Assembly (NCBI RefSeq): GCF_001522545.3
Contig: NC_031773.1
Coordinates: 39,519,669-39,583,668, forward strand
Reading direction: 5' to 3'
Origin: Parus major
Taxonomy: Eukaryota; Chordata; Aves; Passeriformes; Paridae
DNA length: 64,000 nt
Below are positions 37,721-51,993 of this stretch, piece by piece. The notes under the pieces are model-generated. The model made no database searches and was not told where the DNA came from. It saw only the letters and a program-made list of their open reading frames with translations. The translations under genes and the position numbers were made by a program. The first letter of the stretch is position 1; each line of letters begins with the position of its first letter.

Positions 37721-39857
37721 AGTGAACATATCAGTTAAATGAAATGCTGTTTTTCTTAGTACTTTATGTATGGTAGATATGTTAGGTAATGGTTTTATCC
37801 TGCGCTGAAAAAATAATCACCTCATAGAAAGCAGGTTTTGATTAAGCAATGAAACTGGAACTTAAATTCACCTGAGGCCCTAAGCAAACACAAGCTGCTG
37901 CATCTTCTACATGAGCTTTTCTATGGGATCACTGTAGTTACAGAAGAAATTCCCTTTGCTTTAGAAGTTGAATGCAGTTATTTGCATTGTAATGTTTGTA
38001 TTTTGGATGCTTTTTTACTCTAAGTTGAAATCAGCAATTCTAGCTGTTTTTTACCCTTGCATTCTGAAGAAGATTTGCAAGGTAATTATGTAAGCCAACT
38101 TGTTTGTAAAATTTGAACTGCAATTATTCAATTAAATTCTTCATTCATTGCAATAAAATAGCTTACACCTTGACATCCAAAGAAATTTAAAGAAAGAAAT
38201 GACAGTTAAAGCTTTACACCAACTACTTTTTAAAAAAAGCAAAACGTTTTGTATATTAATTGAATGGAGAAACAGAACATGAAATCTTGATGTCACCAAA
38301 GCCAAAAGCACTTTTACACTGATTTCAGAATGTGAATTGTCCCTAAAGTTTGTTTCATCAGACTTCTTTCTGACAAGTGTTTTGGGACTATATATAGGAT
38401 TTTCTGACAGTTCCAGACATCTTCTTGTATACATGTAAAGCACATGATTTTAATCATTAGAGGAAACAATAACACAGGAGTAGATATGATGATCTCTGGT
38501 TTTATATCATGATTAAAAGTGGATTTCTTGTTATATTTTGATATCAGAAAAATCCTGACACTTTTTCTATGGGTAGTTATTTTTAATATAATGATGAAAC
38601 ATAAATGTGAGAAAGGGAATTTTATTTGATTAACAGGTAAATTTGGAAAAAGCTGAACAGTTCAAACTCACAATTCTTTCTTTATCTTGGGATTGTCACA
38701 GTTATAACAATTGTACTTCTAAATCTTATCTAATGTCTCCCTTTCTGAATAAATGGGATTTCACACTATTTTAGAGATGTGTTAGTAAGTATTTTTAGTA
38801 TCACTTAATGGAAAGTCTTGACGATTTCTTTGCAACATGTTAAGTTGCTTACCATTATGAATAATATATGTATTATTTTACCTTCTCTGAAGGTTAAAGG
38901 ACTGCACAAATGGATTTTTTATTCCATCAGATAGACAAATTACACAGTGAATTTTTGATTTTTTTTATGTTTGTTAACAAAAATCCACCAAACAAGACCC
39001 CACCTCCTCAAAAAATCTCTTTCCTAAACAGAATACATTCAGTTTAATCAGGTATTTTCCCTACCTACGTCTCTTTCAGCTAGCACCCCTGTTGGAAAAT
39101 ATTTATTGTTAAGGTCCATTTTCAAGCCAAAATCCAGCTGTTTAAGTTGTGCAACATTTTATTTCATTCTTTATTTCAAGGTGTATAGTTATGATTTTCT
39201 ACCCAAGTTCAAACCCCAGCTCATAAACTGTGTGTACACTGACTGTTTTCTGCTAAAAAACACTTGGCTCGCACCGTTCACTTCTCTTAAGCAATCTTCC
39301 ACTTGTGTCTCTCTCCTAGCAACTTCTTTAAATGAAAACCAGTAACAGCTCTCCAGATCAGGGAGGCTAAATCATCCTGTAACAATAACATGCTTTAATT
39401 TAGGCTGTAGCAGCGAGGGCAGTGTTACTGGACAAACTCATGTTTGTCTCACCAGTACATATTATTTCAAAGTGTCAGTTACTACAGCTGTAAACTCTAG
39501 CCTTCTGGTTTGTAAAAGTTGTATTAAACTCATCCTGCTCATTGAAGAAAAACAGTTACATCTGAGGTAGCTTTCACTACTGAACTGTTTTGTGCATCTA
39601 TTCTCCTGCTGGCTGTTAGCTGCTCTGATTCCCTCTATAAATCAGCAAAACAGCCTGGTTGGCTCTCAGCCCTCCCTTAACTCTCTTACCTATCCTAGCC
39701 TTGTGTTTAGTTGTACACACTAATCTACATATTAAAAATCTCAAAGAAGAGGAAATCTTCTCAAAGGGTTTTACTGATGGTTGTTTATTACAGCTACAGG
39801 TGTATATTTGGAGAGATTTACCTGTGTTTATTTAATAGGTTTTAATAGACTTTTTAA
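37721..39857. other. Intergenic, nothing recognised
   Basis: AT-rich sequence without recognisable gene, RNA or interspersed repeat. Confidence 0.55.
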
Positions 39858-39980
39858 ATCATAGAATCATAGAAAGGTTTGGGTTGGAAGGGACCTTAAA
39901 GATGGTCCAGTTCCAACCCCCCTGACACAGGGGCAGGGACACCATCCACTACATCAGTTTGCTCAGATATTCCACACAAC
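39858..39980 (-). mobile_element. CR1 LINE 3' end
   Basis: Plus strand starts ATCATAGAATCATAGAAAGG, then GTTTGGGTTGGAAGGGACC, CAGTTCCAACCCCCCTGA, GGGGCAGGGACACCATCCAC and CAGTTTGCTCAG. This is the reverse complement of an avian CR1 3' UTR, including its terminal ATTCTATGA repeats. Only about 120 bp was inserted or survives. It is less diverged than the other CR1 pieces in the window, so it is probably younger. Confidence 0.93.
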
Positions 39981-40854
39981 TACTTGCTTCCTCAGGTTTT
40001 AGTAATGTTACATCTCTAAACAAAGATAAATAAAATTTTTACCCTTCATTTCGCTGGGATTGCCATAAAAATTCACACTGCTGCTGGTCCTGCTCCTAAA
40101 CTGTAGCACTGTTGAGAAGCGAACAGCAGACCACTTAGAGCAAAAAGCTGAAGGGCCACTTGAGGGCTGACAATATTTTTCTGTGTCTCCCATGGTGCTG
40201 GCAGGTCAGCTTGGCTTATGATGAGTGCTTCCCTTGTCTGTTCCTCAAGAAGCACTAAAGATTTCCCATAGGGATGATATTCTTCTCTGTCCAAGTTTCT
40301 CACACAGGAAAAAGAAAGTATCTTTCTATGGAGGCTACAGATGTGAAAGCAGAGGACAATTTGCCAGAAAAATAGATTGGAAACATATTTAGGTTAACAG
40401 AGTACTTTCCCTGTCTCAAAGATGTTGAAAGGCACACATCTCTACCTCATTTTCATTACTGTATCAAGAATAGATTTATAGAAACAATTGTTAAGTAGCT
40501 AAAATCTCAATATTAATGCAAAAGCTATATATTTCATATTACTACTGTTCTGCATCTGCAGGCTTCCTCTAATGTGTCCTATCTTGTGAACAATATGTAT
40601 GCTTTTGATTTGGGAACCAACAACATTTTAAACTCTGACACTAAAAGAGACAAAAGAAGGAAAAAAGGAAAAAAAAAGAAGTGGAGAAATGATTGAATTA
40701 CATAGAACATATTTTTCTTTTAAAATGCCATAAAAGATTCAATAGTTGAAATTGCTCAGGAGTGCTCACATTTCTATCAGAAGGTGCTCTGTATTGGGGC
40801 TAGTGAATGTATCAAATACTGCTGATAATTCATCAGATTTTTTTTATTTTTACT
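39981..40854. other. Intergenic, nothing recognised
   Basis: AT-rich sequence with a purine-rich low-complexity patch (AAAGAAGGAAAAAAGGAAAA, near 40652-40671). Antisense frames of 61 and 76 codons at 40008-40303 lack recognisable features. Confidence 0.5.
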
Positions 40855-41130
40855 GAAAGTCACAGAAACGAGTTGCAATAAAACCTGCATTAACAGCCAG
40901 AGCTGAAACTGAGGCTGCCTATTGATTTATGCACTTTCCTTTGGTTTTGATCTTTTAAAGAATGTGACTTGCCACATTATATGCTCTTCTGGGATTTTCT
41001 CCCTCACCACTCATTATTACACTCTCACTGTCAATCTGATCATGCAGTTTCATATGATTCAGTTAAAAGAAAATAATCTACCAGCAATCAGCTCTGCATG
41101 ATTTTGCACTTTTTTGGCTAGGGCTCTGAT
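40855..41130. promoter_or_regulatory. Candidate conserved non-coding element
   Basis: Repeat-free, with CCTGCATTAACAGCCAGAGC, GGCTGCCTATTGATTTATGC, CACTCATTATTACACTC and TCTGATCATGCAG. The motif mix and lack of repeats resemble conserved developmental enhancers. By eye only. Confidence 0.25.
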
Positions 41131-44100
41131 TCAAAATGCAATCAGATGAGTGAAAGGACACTGGTTGTTTTTAATGTGCTTTGGATGGAGCTATGCCTTC
41201 TAAGGGCACATCACTTTAGGTTATTCTATGCATGTAATTGTTCTTTTTATATGCCCTTCATCTCTACACAAAGCTAGTATCAGCAAATAAAATAAAACAA
41301 ACCCACAATTTATCTATTGCTTAGAATGGACAAGAGGATTTTTTTCTGAATTTTGAGGAATATTATTTCTTAGGAGCTACCTTATTCCAGAGACAACACA
41401 TGGATAATTCTTCAAGTACAATCCATAGTTCCTATTTGCATTTGAGGCTCTGTGCAAGTTTTTACATTTTCACATTCGCCTCATGAAAATAACTTGGGAT
41501 AAGAATAATTTTTCAAATGTTATTAATAGATAAAAAGTAAGGCAAAGATAAATACTTCCAAAGTGCAGCTACTGTGTGTATCTAGGCTAGACACACATAT
41601 CTCAGTGTTTTGTTTTTTTAGTCTGACTAATTGTCTTTGTCTTTAATGACTCTCCTTCAAATGTCTGCTTTATGTTTCACAAATACTTAATCATTGCTTT
41701 TCTTCATCTGTTTATTGATAGAGTTTAAATGTGCGCATATGAACCAAAATGCTGAGGAAAGGTTGGGCAGAAGTCAGTATTTCAATTTTTCTGTCATTCA
41801 AATAAAATCTTTTCTCCTACCTGAAAAAACCAAAACCAATCATGTCATAGCTCCTTTGCTGTAAATACATGAAGAAAATGGTGTGGAAATGGGAATTGTT
41901 ACAGCATGCATAAAATATACTTAAAAAGTACCCACAGGAGAAAACATCACTGCTCAGGACCTCATCCTGGCCTGTATGAATTGTACCAAGAAGACCAGTA
42001 AGCCTAATCATGCATGTAAAAGTTGCACACGTGTTTAAAGCTAGGAAAATAGTGTCTCATGGATGGAAGCTCTTATACTCTAATGAAACACCTCGGAGTA
42101 TGATATAATGTCACTGGAACAGCATGTGGCTTTGGTACATATAAAAGCAATTATGGAAGTAATATTACAGGCTGGCTTGCCTTTTTCCTTTGGTTTCAGG
42201 GCTTCAGACTCCCTACAAGCTGAGTCAGAATGATAACACTTTCCTTCTTGTCATCATTTCACAATAAAACTTTCCATTCTTTTAATTGCTCAGTAGCCCT
42301 TCAGATACGCCATTTGTACTTATATTACAACCAAATACTTTAGCGAATACTTTACACTTTGCTCTGGGTTGTTTTGTATTTTAGAAATTTTATATAGTCT
42401 GAGATAGTTTAAATAATAGTGATTTGGTTTCTAGTTATTTAATGACTTTTCCCACATGATGTGTCTTGAAACTGTGGTATAACACATGTCCAGATTTCAG
42501 AGAAATCCAAAAATATAGTGTCAGATGATATATACAAAGGGTATGTTATGTTGACCGTATTGGCCACTGATAACCTGCTCCATCTGTCTTGCCTCTGACA
42601 TGTTAGCTGGACAGGGGAGAGATGAGGCAGCCTGTAAAAACAGAAGTCACTATGAGAAGAAACAGCAGCCCAGCAGCAATCAGGTATTTTGCTGAAAAGT
42701 TCAAAAGACTTTATTTGGTATCTCCTTATTTTACCTGCTTTAATGTCCATAATCACTGCAAACATGGTATTTCTTTAGTGAGTTGTAGAGGATGACTCAA
42801 TCTTTCTAAGCTTCAGCAGTGCAGTGTTGCTGGTTAAGAATCTTGAAGCCCAGTTGAGCTTGTCTCTTCCTCCTGTTTTTGTAGCTCAGGACTTGAACCC
42901 TGATAAAATCTGGCAGAGTTATACTTCAACACTTCATACCTATCCTCTCACTTATCTTTAGGGTGAGTTCTTCTGAAACTAATTCAAGTTTTTTTTCCCT
43001 TCCTTTTTCTTTTAAAGAACTTTGAATAAATCAAGCCCATTGCTATAAAAATAGTCTGATTTGTATACCATACATTATGTAATTTGTTATATTATGCTGT
43101 ATGTTGGCTATATGCTCACATATGCATGTATGGAAATAGTCATTTAAGGATTAATATAATTTGTGCAGTCCTACACAGGAAGTATTAATTCTTTAAAGGT
43201 TTTGTGATGTAGATGATAGATATATCTTTGCACATGGCATAATACACTGCCTAAGGAAATACAAGCTTGGGTTTTTAGTAAGAAAATTCTGTCACAAATA
43301 CTTACAAAAATACATTTTACCTCTAGTGCTCCAACAGAGATGGAAACACAGTCCAAACTCATTGTTTTATTTTAAATTTTCATATTGGTAGTTCACATCA
43401 TGCTTTTTGGCTACTGACTAGATGAAGTGAGAATTTGAAACAGCAGAGTAGCTTAGTAATTCAGAATTTAGCATAAAAATCCGTGGTGGGGGGAGGGGTA
43501 AATGCTGAAAGAAAAATTATATATGTCATACATGCCAACTGTTGACCACTTATTCATATCATGCTGGGCTTTTAAGTGGTTCTCTCTTTTGGTTACACAG
43601 CAAACCCACTTCATGTGTAAAAGGAGTATAACCTTCCATTTAATGGAGAAATGTCCCCTGTGAATAGTGAATTTTGCCTCTTCTCAGACCTAATTTAAAA
43701 TTTTTACTTCCTTCTTCAAATGATATTGAATTTTAATACAATAACTGGTGGACTGTGACACTGTTACTGAACTGAATACAATTCCAGCTCTGCTATTGTT
43801 CCTTTGAAGCTTTCCTAGAGCATCCTGTGAAAAGAGCAGGAAGATTTGTGCTACTGGTTTCTATTTATTCAGATATATTTGGTTTAGTTCCTCATCCTTC
43901 TGGTTGTAAAGCTAGTATTACCACAGTAAATGGAAGCTTTCTGTAAAATGACTGTAATCTCCTAAAAGCCATAATTACAACCTTATAATATCCCTATCTG
44001 TAGGAAATACCCGGCGCAGCTACTGTAAATTAGTCATTTTGATGCCACTTTTTTATCAGAAACATGACAATTTATTTGCTAATATGCAGTTCTGTTCACA

Positions 44101-47100
44101 GTCAAGGTTCCTGTTATAGTACCTCCCAAGGATCTGGGGATGCCCAGGGAGTCCCCAGAAACAAAATGTAGGAAGTTCAAGAGCACAGACCAATACCCAG
44201 AGAGAAAATGTAGTAATTTCCCATCCTCGGTCAGTCATCTTTGCCAGTTTTACCTGTGGTCTCACAAAGACCTCAATAAGGTCTTAATAATGGTGTAAGT
44301 GTTGTATAACAGCTTTTACTGGCCCCCTGTGCTGTATTTCTTTCTTAGAATGAGCCCTGTTTGCTTAAGGACTGCCTACCCATGAATGTTAGTCATTTGT
44401 GATCACATAACACTATCCCCCAAAATATGTGACTAAAATTAAACTACAGATGGTATTCACAAAAGTTAACCTTAGCCTGGGGTGCCAAATCCCCTCAGAA
44501 TCCTTCCACAGTCAATGGAAAAAGGAAATGTCTCCTTTAACACAGTATTCCTCAATCTGTGCTCTGGGAACCAGTAGTGATCTGGAAGACATCTGATGGT
44601 AGTTCATGAAAACGTTGGAAACGTTTAACCTTCCCCTGCAGAAAACACCTCCATGCTATATACAGAAATTCCTGCGTATGCACACAAGCAAACAATCAAT
44701 TTGGGAGATTTTAAAAGTAATAAACAAAGCTTGAAAGGGCATTTGGCTGTAAATGAAAACCATTATGACAACACTTCATAACACTACTTTGATTTTCTTT
44801 TTAAGGTTGGGTAGACTTTCATTTTAAAAATGAAAGAACTGAATCTAATTTTTGAATTTCTCTCCTAGCCGACTACACAAAATTATTAAGGAAACACACT
44901 TGACTTGGGAAAAACTTGGTTTTTCTAAAAGCCCTTACATTTTGAAATATCAAAATATGAAAAGTGATGTCCATGGGGTAGTAGATCCAGCATGGTACAC
45001 TCAGTCATCATTTCTTGAAGGTTCATCCATTGGATATTAGCATCCTACCTATGATACCTTTCTGAAGTATGGTTGAAGAAGGTATTAAACCCCAAAATAA
45101 TTCAACAAATAAACTTTTAACTGAGTGATACGAGTCTTCATTTTTTTCTAATAAACCTAGCGATGTTAGTTTTCAATTAAAAGAATCAAAACCATTATTG
45201 AAGTCAAAGTCTTATGCTATGTCATATGAAATGCTTCTAAATTGCAGCTTGTAAAAATATAACCCAGTAAGTGAATGTTTTCACTTTTTAATTTGAATAA
45301 AGATTTTGTTAATTACAACAGCTTTATGGTTATTTTTATCAAGTAGAATTCATTCCCATGTGGACAGCACCATAAGGATTTCTGTCTAACAGATGGGCTT
45401 CTCATGCTTTTAATTCCTTTGAGAAATCTTAGCTTTTTGTACATGAAACAAAAAAGAAGAAACCATTGTGAGGGTCTTTTTTTGTGCAATTCTTTTCTAT
45501 TGTGACCTGCATGAGGGAACAAGTCTGATGCTGCATTCAGTGAAGAGACTATGTTAAAAAACCTGAACCCTTTTATTCCATCCCTTTGGAGGTTCATCAT
45601 ATTTTTAAATTCTATAATTACATACATTTAATATTTTTGTTCAGGTTTGTACTCTGAGAATAATTTATACCATGATAAATCATAAATCTCATCACAATTA
45701 GGAGTTTGTTCCAAACAACTTTTGGTAGGATTCTGATCCCATTCAAAAATTTCTCCTTGGGACATTTGTTTCTCTTAATTTGAACTATGCCAATTCATCT
45801 CATGAAATATATTGTTTACATGTCTCAAGAGATCTCTCTCTCACCATAAACTTTCTGAATATTTATAGTTCCAGGAAAAAAAGAATAGTAGAAAGACAAT
45901 CTATGTTTGAACAAAATAGTATATAAGAGAAGTTTTAGCATCTCCAAATAGCTAGATTTTCTCAAAGATGGGCAAAGTTCTTAAATAATAGACTAAACAC
46001 CAATTCTAAGAAATAGAGAATTGGTGGAATAATAAATTGATAAATTTTTTCCATGCTAATCTTAAGGAACTGTCTGACCAGAACTTTAGCCTAGAAATAA
46101 ATCAGCTATTGTAGCATACAAATAATTTAATCAAATGATAAAAATCACATCCCAGGATGCCTGATTTTCCAGATCACTCATGATTTGGAGTACTCTGTGA
46201 CTGCTTCCTAGAGAGCATGCTGAGAAAGGGCATTTCAGGGGAATTCTAGGGTGCAATGACTTCACAACTGAATTTGTCCCAGCATGGAGTGTTGCTGGTA
46301 GCTGAGTTCTGAGCACCAGAACCAGGAACTGTAAGCACGTGTTCACTGCCTATGGGTAGCTGCAGAAAACGAGATAAAAAGTACATATTTGTGAAGTTCT
46401 GTCGTGGAGTCACCTCCATTCGGAGGTGTTTAAATACCTAGTTTCTGCCTAGGTTACTAGTAAGATTCCCTGATATGTTTTTGTCCATCCAAAACAAGCT
46501 GATCTTGCAAGTGGTGAAAAGATAATCCTTTCAGAAAAGAGTGTGGAAAGCAAAATTTTGAAACCAGAGAATTATATTTTTAAGGGCTGACCAAAACTCA
46601 GTAATTTCTTAATATGGTTTCATGAATCTGTTTACCTCCATTTGTGAAATGATATGAAACGACAACTTTTCATGAACATTTATTCAAGCCATGAGAATAA
46701 AACCAAATTCCTCATCTAGAAACTAGCTTCATCTAGTTTCTTCATAAAATTTACAACAAATTTACATTTTTGGAAAAAACAAAAAAACCCCACAGTTATA
46801 TGTTTATGAGTACATATCTATACCATAACAGAAATACTTATAGAGATGCATATGCATATACACCTTACTGAAAACTTGCAGGAGAATGAAAATGCCATTT
46901 GGCAAATGATGACTGTTAGAAGAACAAACTCTCAGTGATTCTGTGTAGTCCACAAATGAAATGGCTAGAATTGGGTAAGTTTTGTTTTTATGCAGTCAAA
47001 ACATTTTTATTTGAATTTGTCTTGTATGTTCCATCACAAGAGATAAAGTTTCAGCATGGAGATCACTCAAACAGAAAAATGAGCCTGAAAAAAAGGGACC

Positions 47101-49919
47101 ATATTTTGACAAAATAATTTCTATAATCTGCATGATTTTGACATATATTTTCTACAATATTAACACAGTTCTGTGAAGCATATTCATTCCAAAGATGCAT
47201 TTTTCAAATGTGAAAATATTTGATCAAGTCTTAACTTATGGCTTTTTAGATAGAATTACTACTTTCCTCAAAGACTTTCCACTTAATAAATACAAAGTAA
47301 TAATTATCCTGAGAAAAAAATTACCTCCTAAATAAGAATTTGCATCCAAACACACTGGCCCTGACTACTGGGCAAGTGAGACATTATGGAATAAAAGGGT
47401 ATATCAGAGAAATGAGATTAAGAAATTTGACAGATTCACCCACATGACAGAGTGAAGCACTGTGTAGAATTATGTGATTTAGTTCTCAGTGAGAAGCAGG
47501 GATATGAAGAAATGTTTCTTTGAAAAATTCCCAACTGGTTCTACAATGAAGTCAAACAGTTCACTTATCATAATGCTATTATAGTACCCCCCTTTAAATA
47601 AAGATTAATAGCAACATGTTGCATTTTTTTCTTAAAGATAAAGATTTCCGTTTAATAAGCTTACTGTGAGTTATATCCTCAATGCAACCATTTTCCCCAT
47701 CTCTTGTAAAAATATCCATCCTTATTGGCTTTTAGTTGTAATCCAGGGCAATGTCTCTCTTGCATACTGCGTGCATTTTTCACAAACATGTCAACATAAC
47801 ACTCCTGGAGAAGGACATTGTTTACTTTGGATAAACCTGCCTCATGGAGGATAAAACCATTCTTTGTGAACACTTATGAAGGACAAGAGTGTGTATGCTA
47901 TTTATGAAATGTTTCATTATGCAGTATGTGGTTTCCATTATATAAATAATTCTTTCCCCCTCATCTACTTCTCTGTGGGAATATTGAATAAATAATTAAA
48001 GGGGAAAAAAGAGTAGGAAGAAATAAGTATAAACAACTTGAAAGATGATTCATAAGTTGAGTTATGTTAATTGTATTTCCTACTAAGACATCAAAGTACA
48101 TTTAGTAACATGAAATATATGCACCTTTCCAAGATTTTGTATTTTGGCTCTCTTAAGGGTGCTGATAATTATCCACAATAGCTTCATGGAAAGTATCTCC
48201 AAAAGTTTTGCTTAGTGTTTATTTTCCTAGAGCAAGACATCACATATAATCTCATTTTTTAAAGGGTTAGTTCTTTGCTCTTTTTAGTGAGACACACTGC
48301 CTAGTCCACAGTCAGGGTATAGAAGTGTTTATCACAGGCACATAACTTTTCTTCTTATTGCCTTTAAGAAACTCATCAGCCACAAGAGAGAGAGAAAACC
48401 ATCCTAAACCACTAAAAAATCCCCACAATACTGGCAGAGCACTAATAAAAATGACTGCATTTTGGCTACCCTCTTTGAGATTTAATATATACCAAAATAA
48501 CTTAGGTTTATTTATATTCCAGCAATATCTGGAGACCCAGATTTGAGATTCAGGGTAATATTTTCTAAAATGAGTAGGTAATGCAGCAGCTACAGCCATA
48601 AAGTAGCAAAGGCAACAATTTCACAGTTTAGTTCCATAAGTCCAAATTTCAGGAACTTGGTCTATCTCGGTTCTGTTGCCCTGGCTGACTTTGGTTGTCT
48701 GTGTTTCTGCTGCTGGTTGTTGGCAGAACTTGCCCAACATTTCCAGCACAGAGGTGATTGTGCTCACAGAGATACACCAGGAGCCACGATACAGAATTTC
48801 TGTCACCTGTGCGCCCTGGTCGGCCTGCTCTGGATGAGAGTTCTTATGAAATAAGAGCACTCCTCTCAAATCTGGATAGACTAGAACCAAAACTCAGAAA
48901 GCAACAACTTCCTGCAACTTCCTACAATAGTGAAAAGATGGAAAACTGACTATTGTGCATAAACCAGACATTATCTTATTGTCTTTATCTGAAAATAATT
49001 TGAATGACAGAAGCTGCTGAAAAATTACAAAAGGATGAAATAATACACTTTTTAATTTTTTGCCACTCTTCTCCAGAATAGGGCATGAACTTGGATGGCA
49101 CTTGCTGCAGCTGGCTGGAAACGAGGGACAGAAATATTCTGAAGTTTTAATCATAAGGGTTTGGCTTTTAATTTTTTTTTCACTTGTTCTACCTGAAGAC
49201 ATGTCAAAGGAGAGAATTTCCAAGGTAAGGAAGGGGAGAGAAAAGCCAGTAAACACCTGAGTTGTAGCACATTCATTAATGTTCATGGTCTAACACTATG
49301 TGGTTCAGAGCAATGAATATGTCTGCTGTGTGGCATGGAGTTCTCCAAAAAACAGTTAATGAATATTTAATGAGGGCAAAATAGTTTCAATGGGAGTACT
49401 TTAAAGACCAAGCAACTCACTAAGCCAGGGTGAAGTAATATGTTAGGGAAGAGGGAAAGGTTTCACATCAAAGTCATCACTCAGGCTGTGTTTTTCTCTA
49501 GAATATTAAGTTTCAAAAAATGCATAAACCTGGCTCTTCAGGAAAATTTCTCTAACCTCGAGGACTACTGGCTGTTCTAAGATCTCATTCATACTTTCTG
49601 GCTTCCATCTAAATTTACAAGTGACATTGCTGAGAAATGCATTATAAGCCGTGGTTTCTCTAAGAAAAGCTCTTAGTTGGCTAAACTGTGGAATTCCTAC
49701 TTAGAACTTCTGTTGGCAAGAGTATTGCTTTAAAGATGGAGGAATTTGGTTTAATAGAATTTGGCCAAGGTAGTTATTTTCACAGTGAATAACATAAAAC
49801 TGGTATCATCAACACCAATTTTAGACACACACATAAACAATAGTCTATCTTCTACTACCTGAAAATGATAGGTTTCAAAATAATTAGGCATGCTGTAATG
49901 TATTTTATTTTTCACCATG
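41131..49919. other. Intergenic, no gene recognised
   Basis: AT-rich. A GC-richer patch at about 48640-48850 has overlapping 60-90-codon frames on both strands but no domain I recognise. A 35-bp piece at 46404-46438 resembles a CR1 3' UTR and contains a hairpin CACCTCC/GGAGGTG. A palindrome CTTTCATTTTAAAAATGAAAG lies near 44816-44836. No coding exon is convincing. Confidence 0.5.
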
Positions 49920-50060
49920 TTTCAGGATATATTTAATTGCTTCCCCCACAGATGATGTTTAAACTGCAATTTCTTTGTCTGAATAAGGCAGTTTGAAAGC
50001 AGGCCACAAGTAACAGACTGCTTTATTTAAACTGCTTTTACTTGCTTGGTCTTACATTGT
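49920..50060. promoter_or_regulatory. Candidate conserved non-coding element
   Basis: Contains GATGTTTAAACTGCAATTTC and later TTTATTTAAACTGCTTTTAC, so the core TTTAAACTGC recurs about 70 bp apart, with AAGGCAGTTTGAAAGC between. Repeated cores in repeat-poor sequence suggest a binding-site cluster. Not tested for conservation. Confidence 0.22.
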
Positions 50061-51944
50061 TTTATGTGTTCCATATCATCAGCAGGATGCACAAGAGTTG
50101 CCTTATACTACACACATTCAGAATGGCTGCTGTGGAGGGATTACCAGCCTAGCTCTGGAATAAAGTCCCCTTTAGAATTTGTTGACTACAGTACTGTATC
50201 CTAAACCCACTGGCAATGCCTAAGAAACACAAAATTGTTAAATCTTCCTGTAGGGCCTTGTAGTTTGTTCAATGGAAACTTTAGATAGTTTTCACCAAAT
50301 CTGACCTTTCTTCTCCACTCTCCTCACCCCAGATTTTCACCTGATTATTGTTTATTTTTATTGCAGAGTATTCTATTGTTAAAACAAGATATATTATTAA
50401 AATACTGTGATATTTTAAAAACTATTTTCCTAATTTGGGCCTTATTTCCTTTTGTACTTGGCTTGGTTAAAATCCATTTTTTCTAGTTGTATGGTTCCTG
50501 ATGGATGGTGGTTCCTGTGCCTGCCATGAGAGGTCTCTTCCTGTGTGACAAACCTGAAAACTAAGCCAAACATTCTTATTTTTCCTGGGTGCTCTTTCAG
50601 GCTCAATTTCTCCTTTCAATGCTAGGGGAACTTAATAAAGTTTGTGTAGACTATTAGTAATGTGAATATTATAGCTTGGAACAACTGCTCTTAGCATCCA
50701 ACAGCAAATAGATGGTCAGATTTTATCAAAAAATTATAATCTCTTTTCTATAAATTTATCTTACACCTTATATATGGTAAATGAAGTGGTACAGCTATCA
50801 GTAATACAAAAGTAAAGGAACAAATTATCCCATGTCAAGCATACCCATGTTTTCTTTCTTTGTTTTTTCCCTATGGTAGGCTTAAGCAAAGTCTAATGGC
50901 TGCCAAAATAATCAGAAAAAATTAATGTGCCAAGTACAGTGGATCAGCAAAAGTTTTAGATGGAGAAAAGCCAAAATATTTTTCAAGGAAAATACTGGGG
51001 CTGAAAGTTTGGGGTGAGCTCATAAAGAACCATCCTCTGGCAGGCTAGGAGACAATCTTATTTAAATTCCTCCTGCTTTTAATGTCAATACTTGGCAAAA
51101 TTCCATCAGTCAGATAAAGGCACCACAATTTCAAAACACTGTAAACCATATATTTTACCTGATAACATGCCTCATTTGACTCCCCTTTCCACACCCACTC
51201 CAAAAAGAATCACACAGAACTTTATGGAGAGAGAAGCTGGACTATTTTGGCAGTCCTTCAAAATATAAATTAGGTTTGAACAAAAAGTACATGTAAGGAA
51301 ACGATTTGGTTATGCGTTCTTATTCCAGAATTACTGTATTTTGTTCTATATTATTTAGTTTCTCTTGCCTCTGGGGAAGTATTTTCCATCCATGAAAAAC
51401 TAATTTCTGCTGTTGTTCATGCACATAATCCTGTTGTTTTCACATAACATTTAAAGGATGCTAGTCACTTTACAGCTTATTGTACATTTTACCTTGAGTT
51501 CTGCCGGTCCTATAACTGCAGAAAACAGGCTATGCAGTTATGCATCCTAAATAATGAATGAGAATGGCTTGAAAGACAAGGCCCAGTGTTAATGATGTAC
51601 TTTTTTTTTTTCTGGGTTGCGATCAAGACAATTGCATCAGTTCTTTCTACCCAAAAAGAGAATATACCTGAGTTTTTCTTTATTTTGGAACAAATGATAT
51701 TGTTCGTCAAGATAAAAACCTTACTTGAGTGAATATTTAAAGAATTCTGCAAAAGATTTTCATTGCCATAGCACAATTGCTAAATTATAAAAAAGCCTAG
51801 AATACTGCTTACAGATTTGTCAGTCTCTAATTTTACCAACACGAGAATGAAAACAAAAATACAGTCATCCAACAGTGCAATATACTGATGAATAGTAAAT
51901 ACCTGGTGCACTGCCAGACTGATCATAAAAAAGTATGTGTGTGT
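50061..51944. other. Intergenic, nothing recognised
   Basis: AT-rich sequence with no gene, RNA or interspersed repeat recognised. Confidence 0.5.
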
Positions 51945-51993
51945 ATATATATAGAGAGAATACATATCTATATATATATACACACATATATAT
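51945..51993. repeat. TA/CA microsatellite, left flank of minisatellite
   Basis: Interrupted TA, GA and CA dinucleotides (TATATATATACACACATATA at its end). Similar TA sequence (GTATATATATATG) resumes at about 52190-52203, so the GC-richer minisatellite sits inside a TA-rich tract. Confidence 0.85.

Noticed and set aside
46404..46438. CR1-like GTGGAGTCACC...GGAGGTGTTTAAA piece with a 7-bp hairpin
   Set aside because: Only about 35 bp match the CR1 3' UTR pattern, too short to call as a separate insertion.
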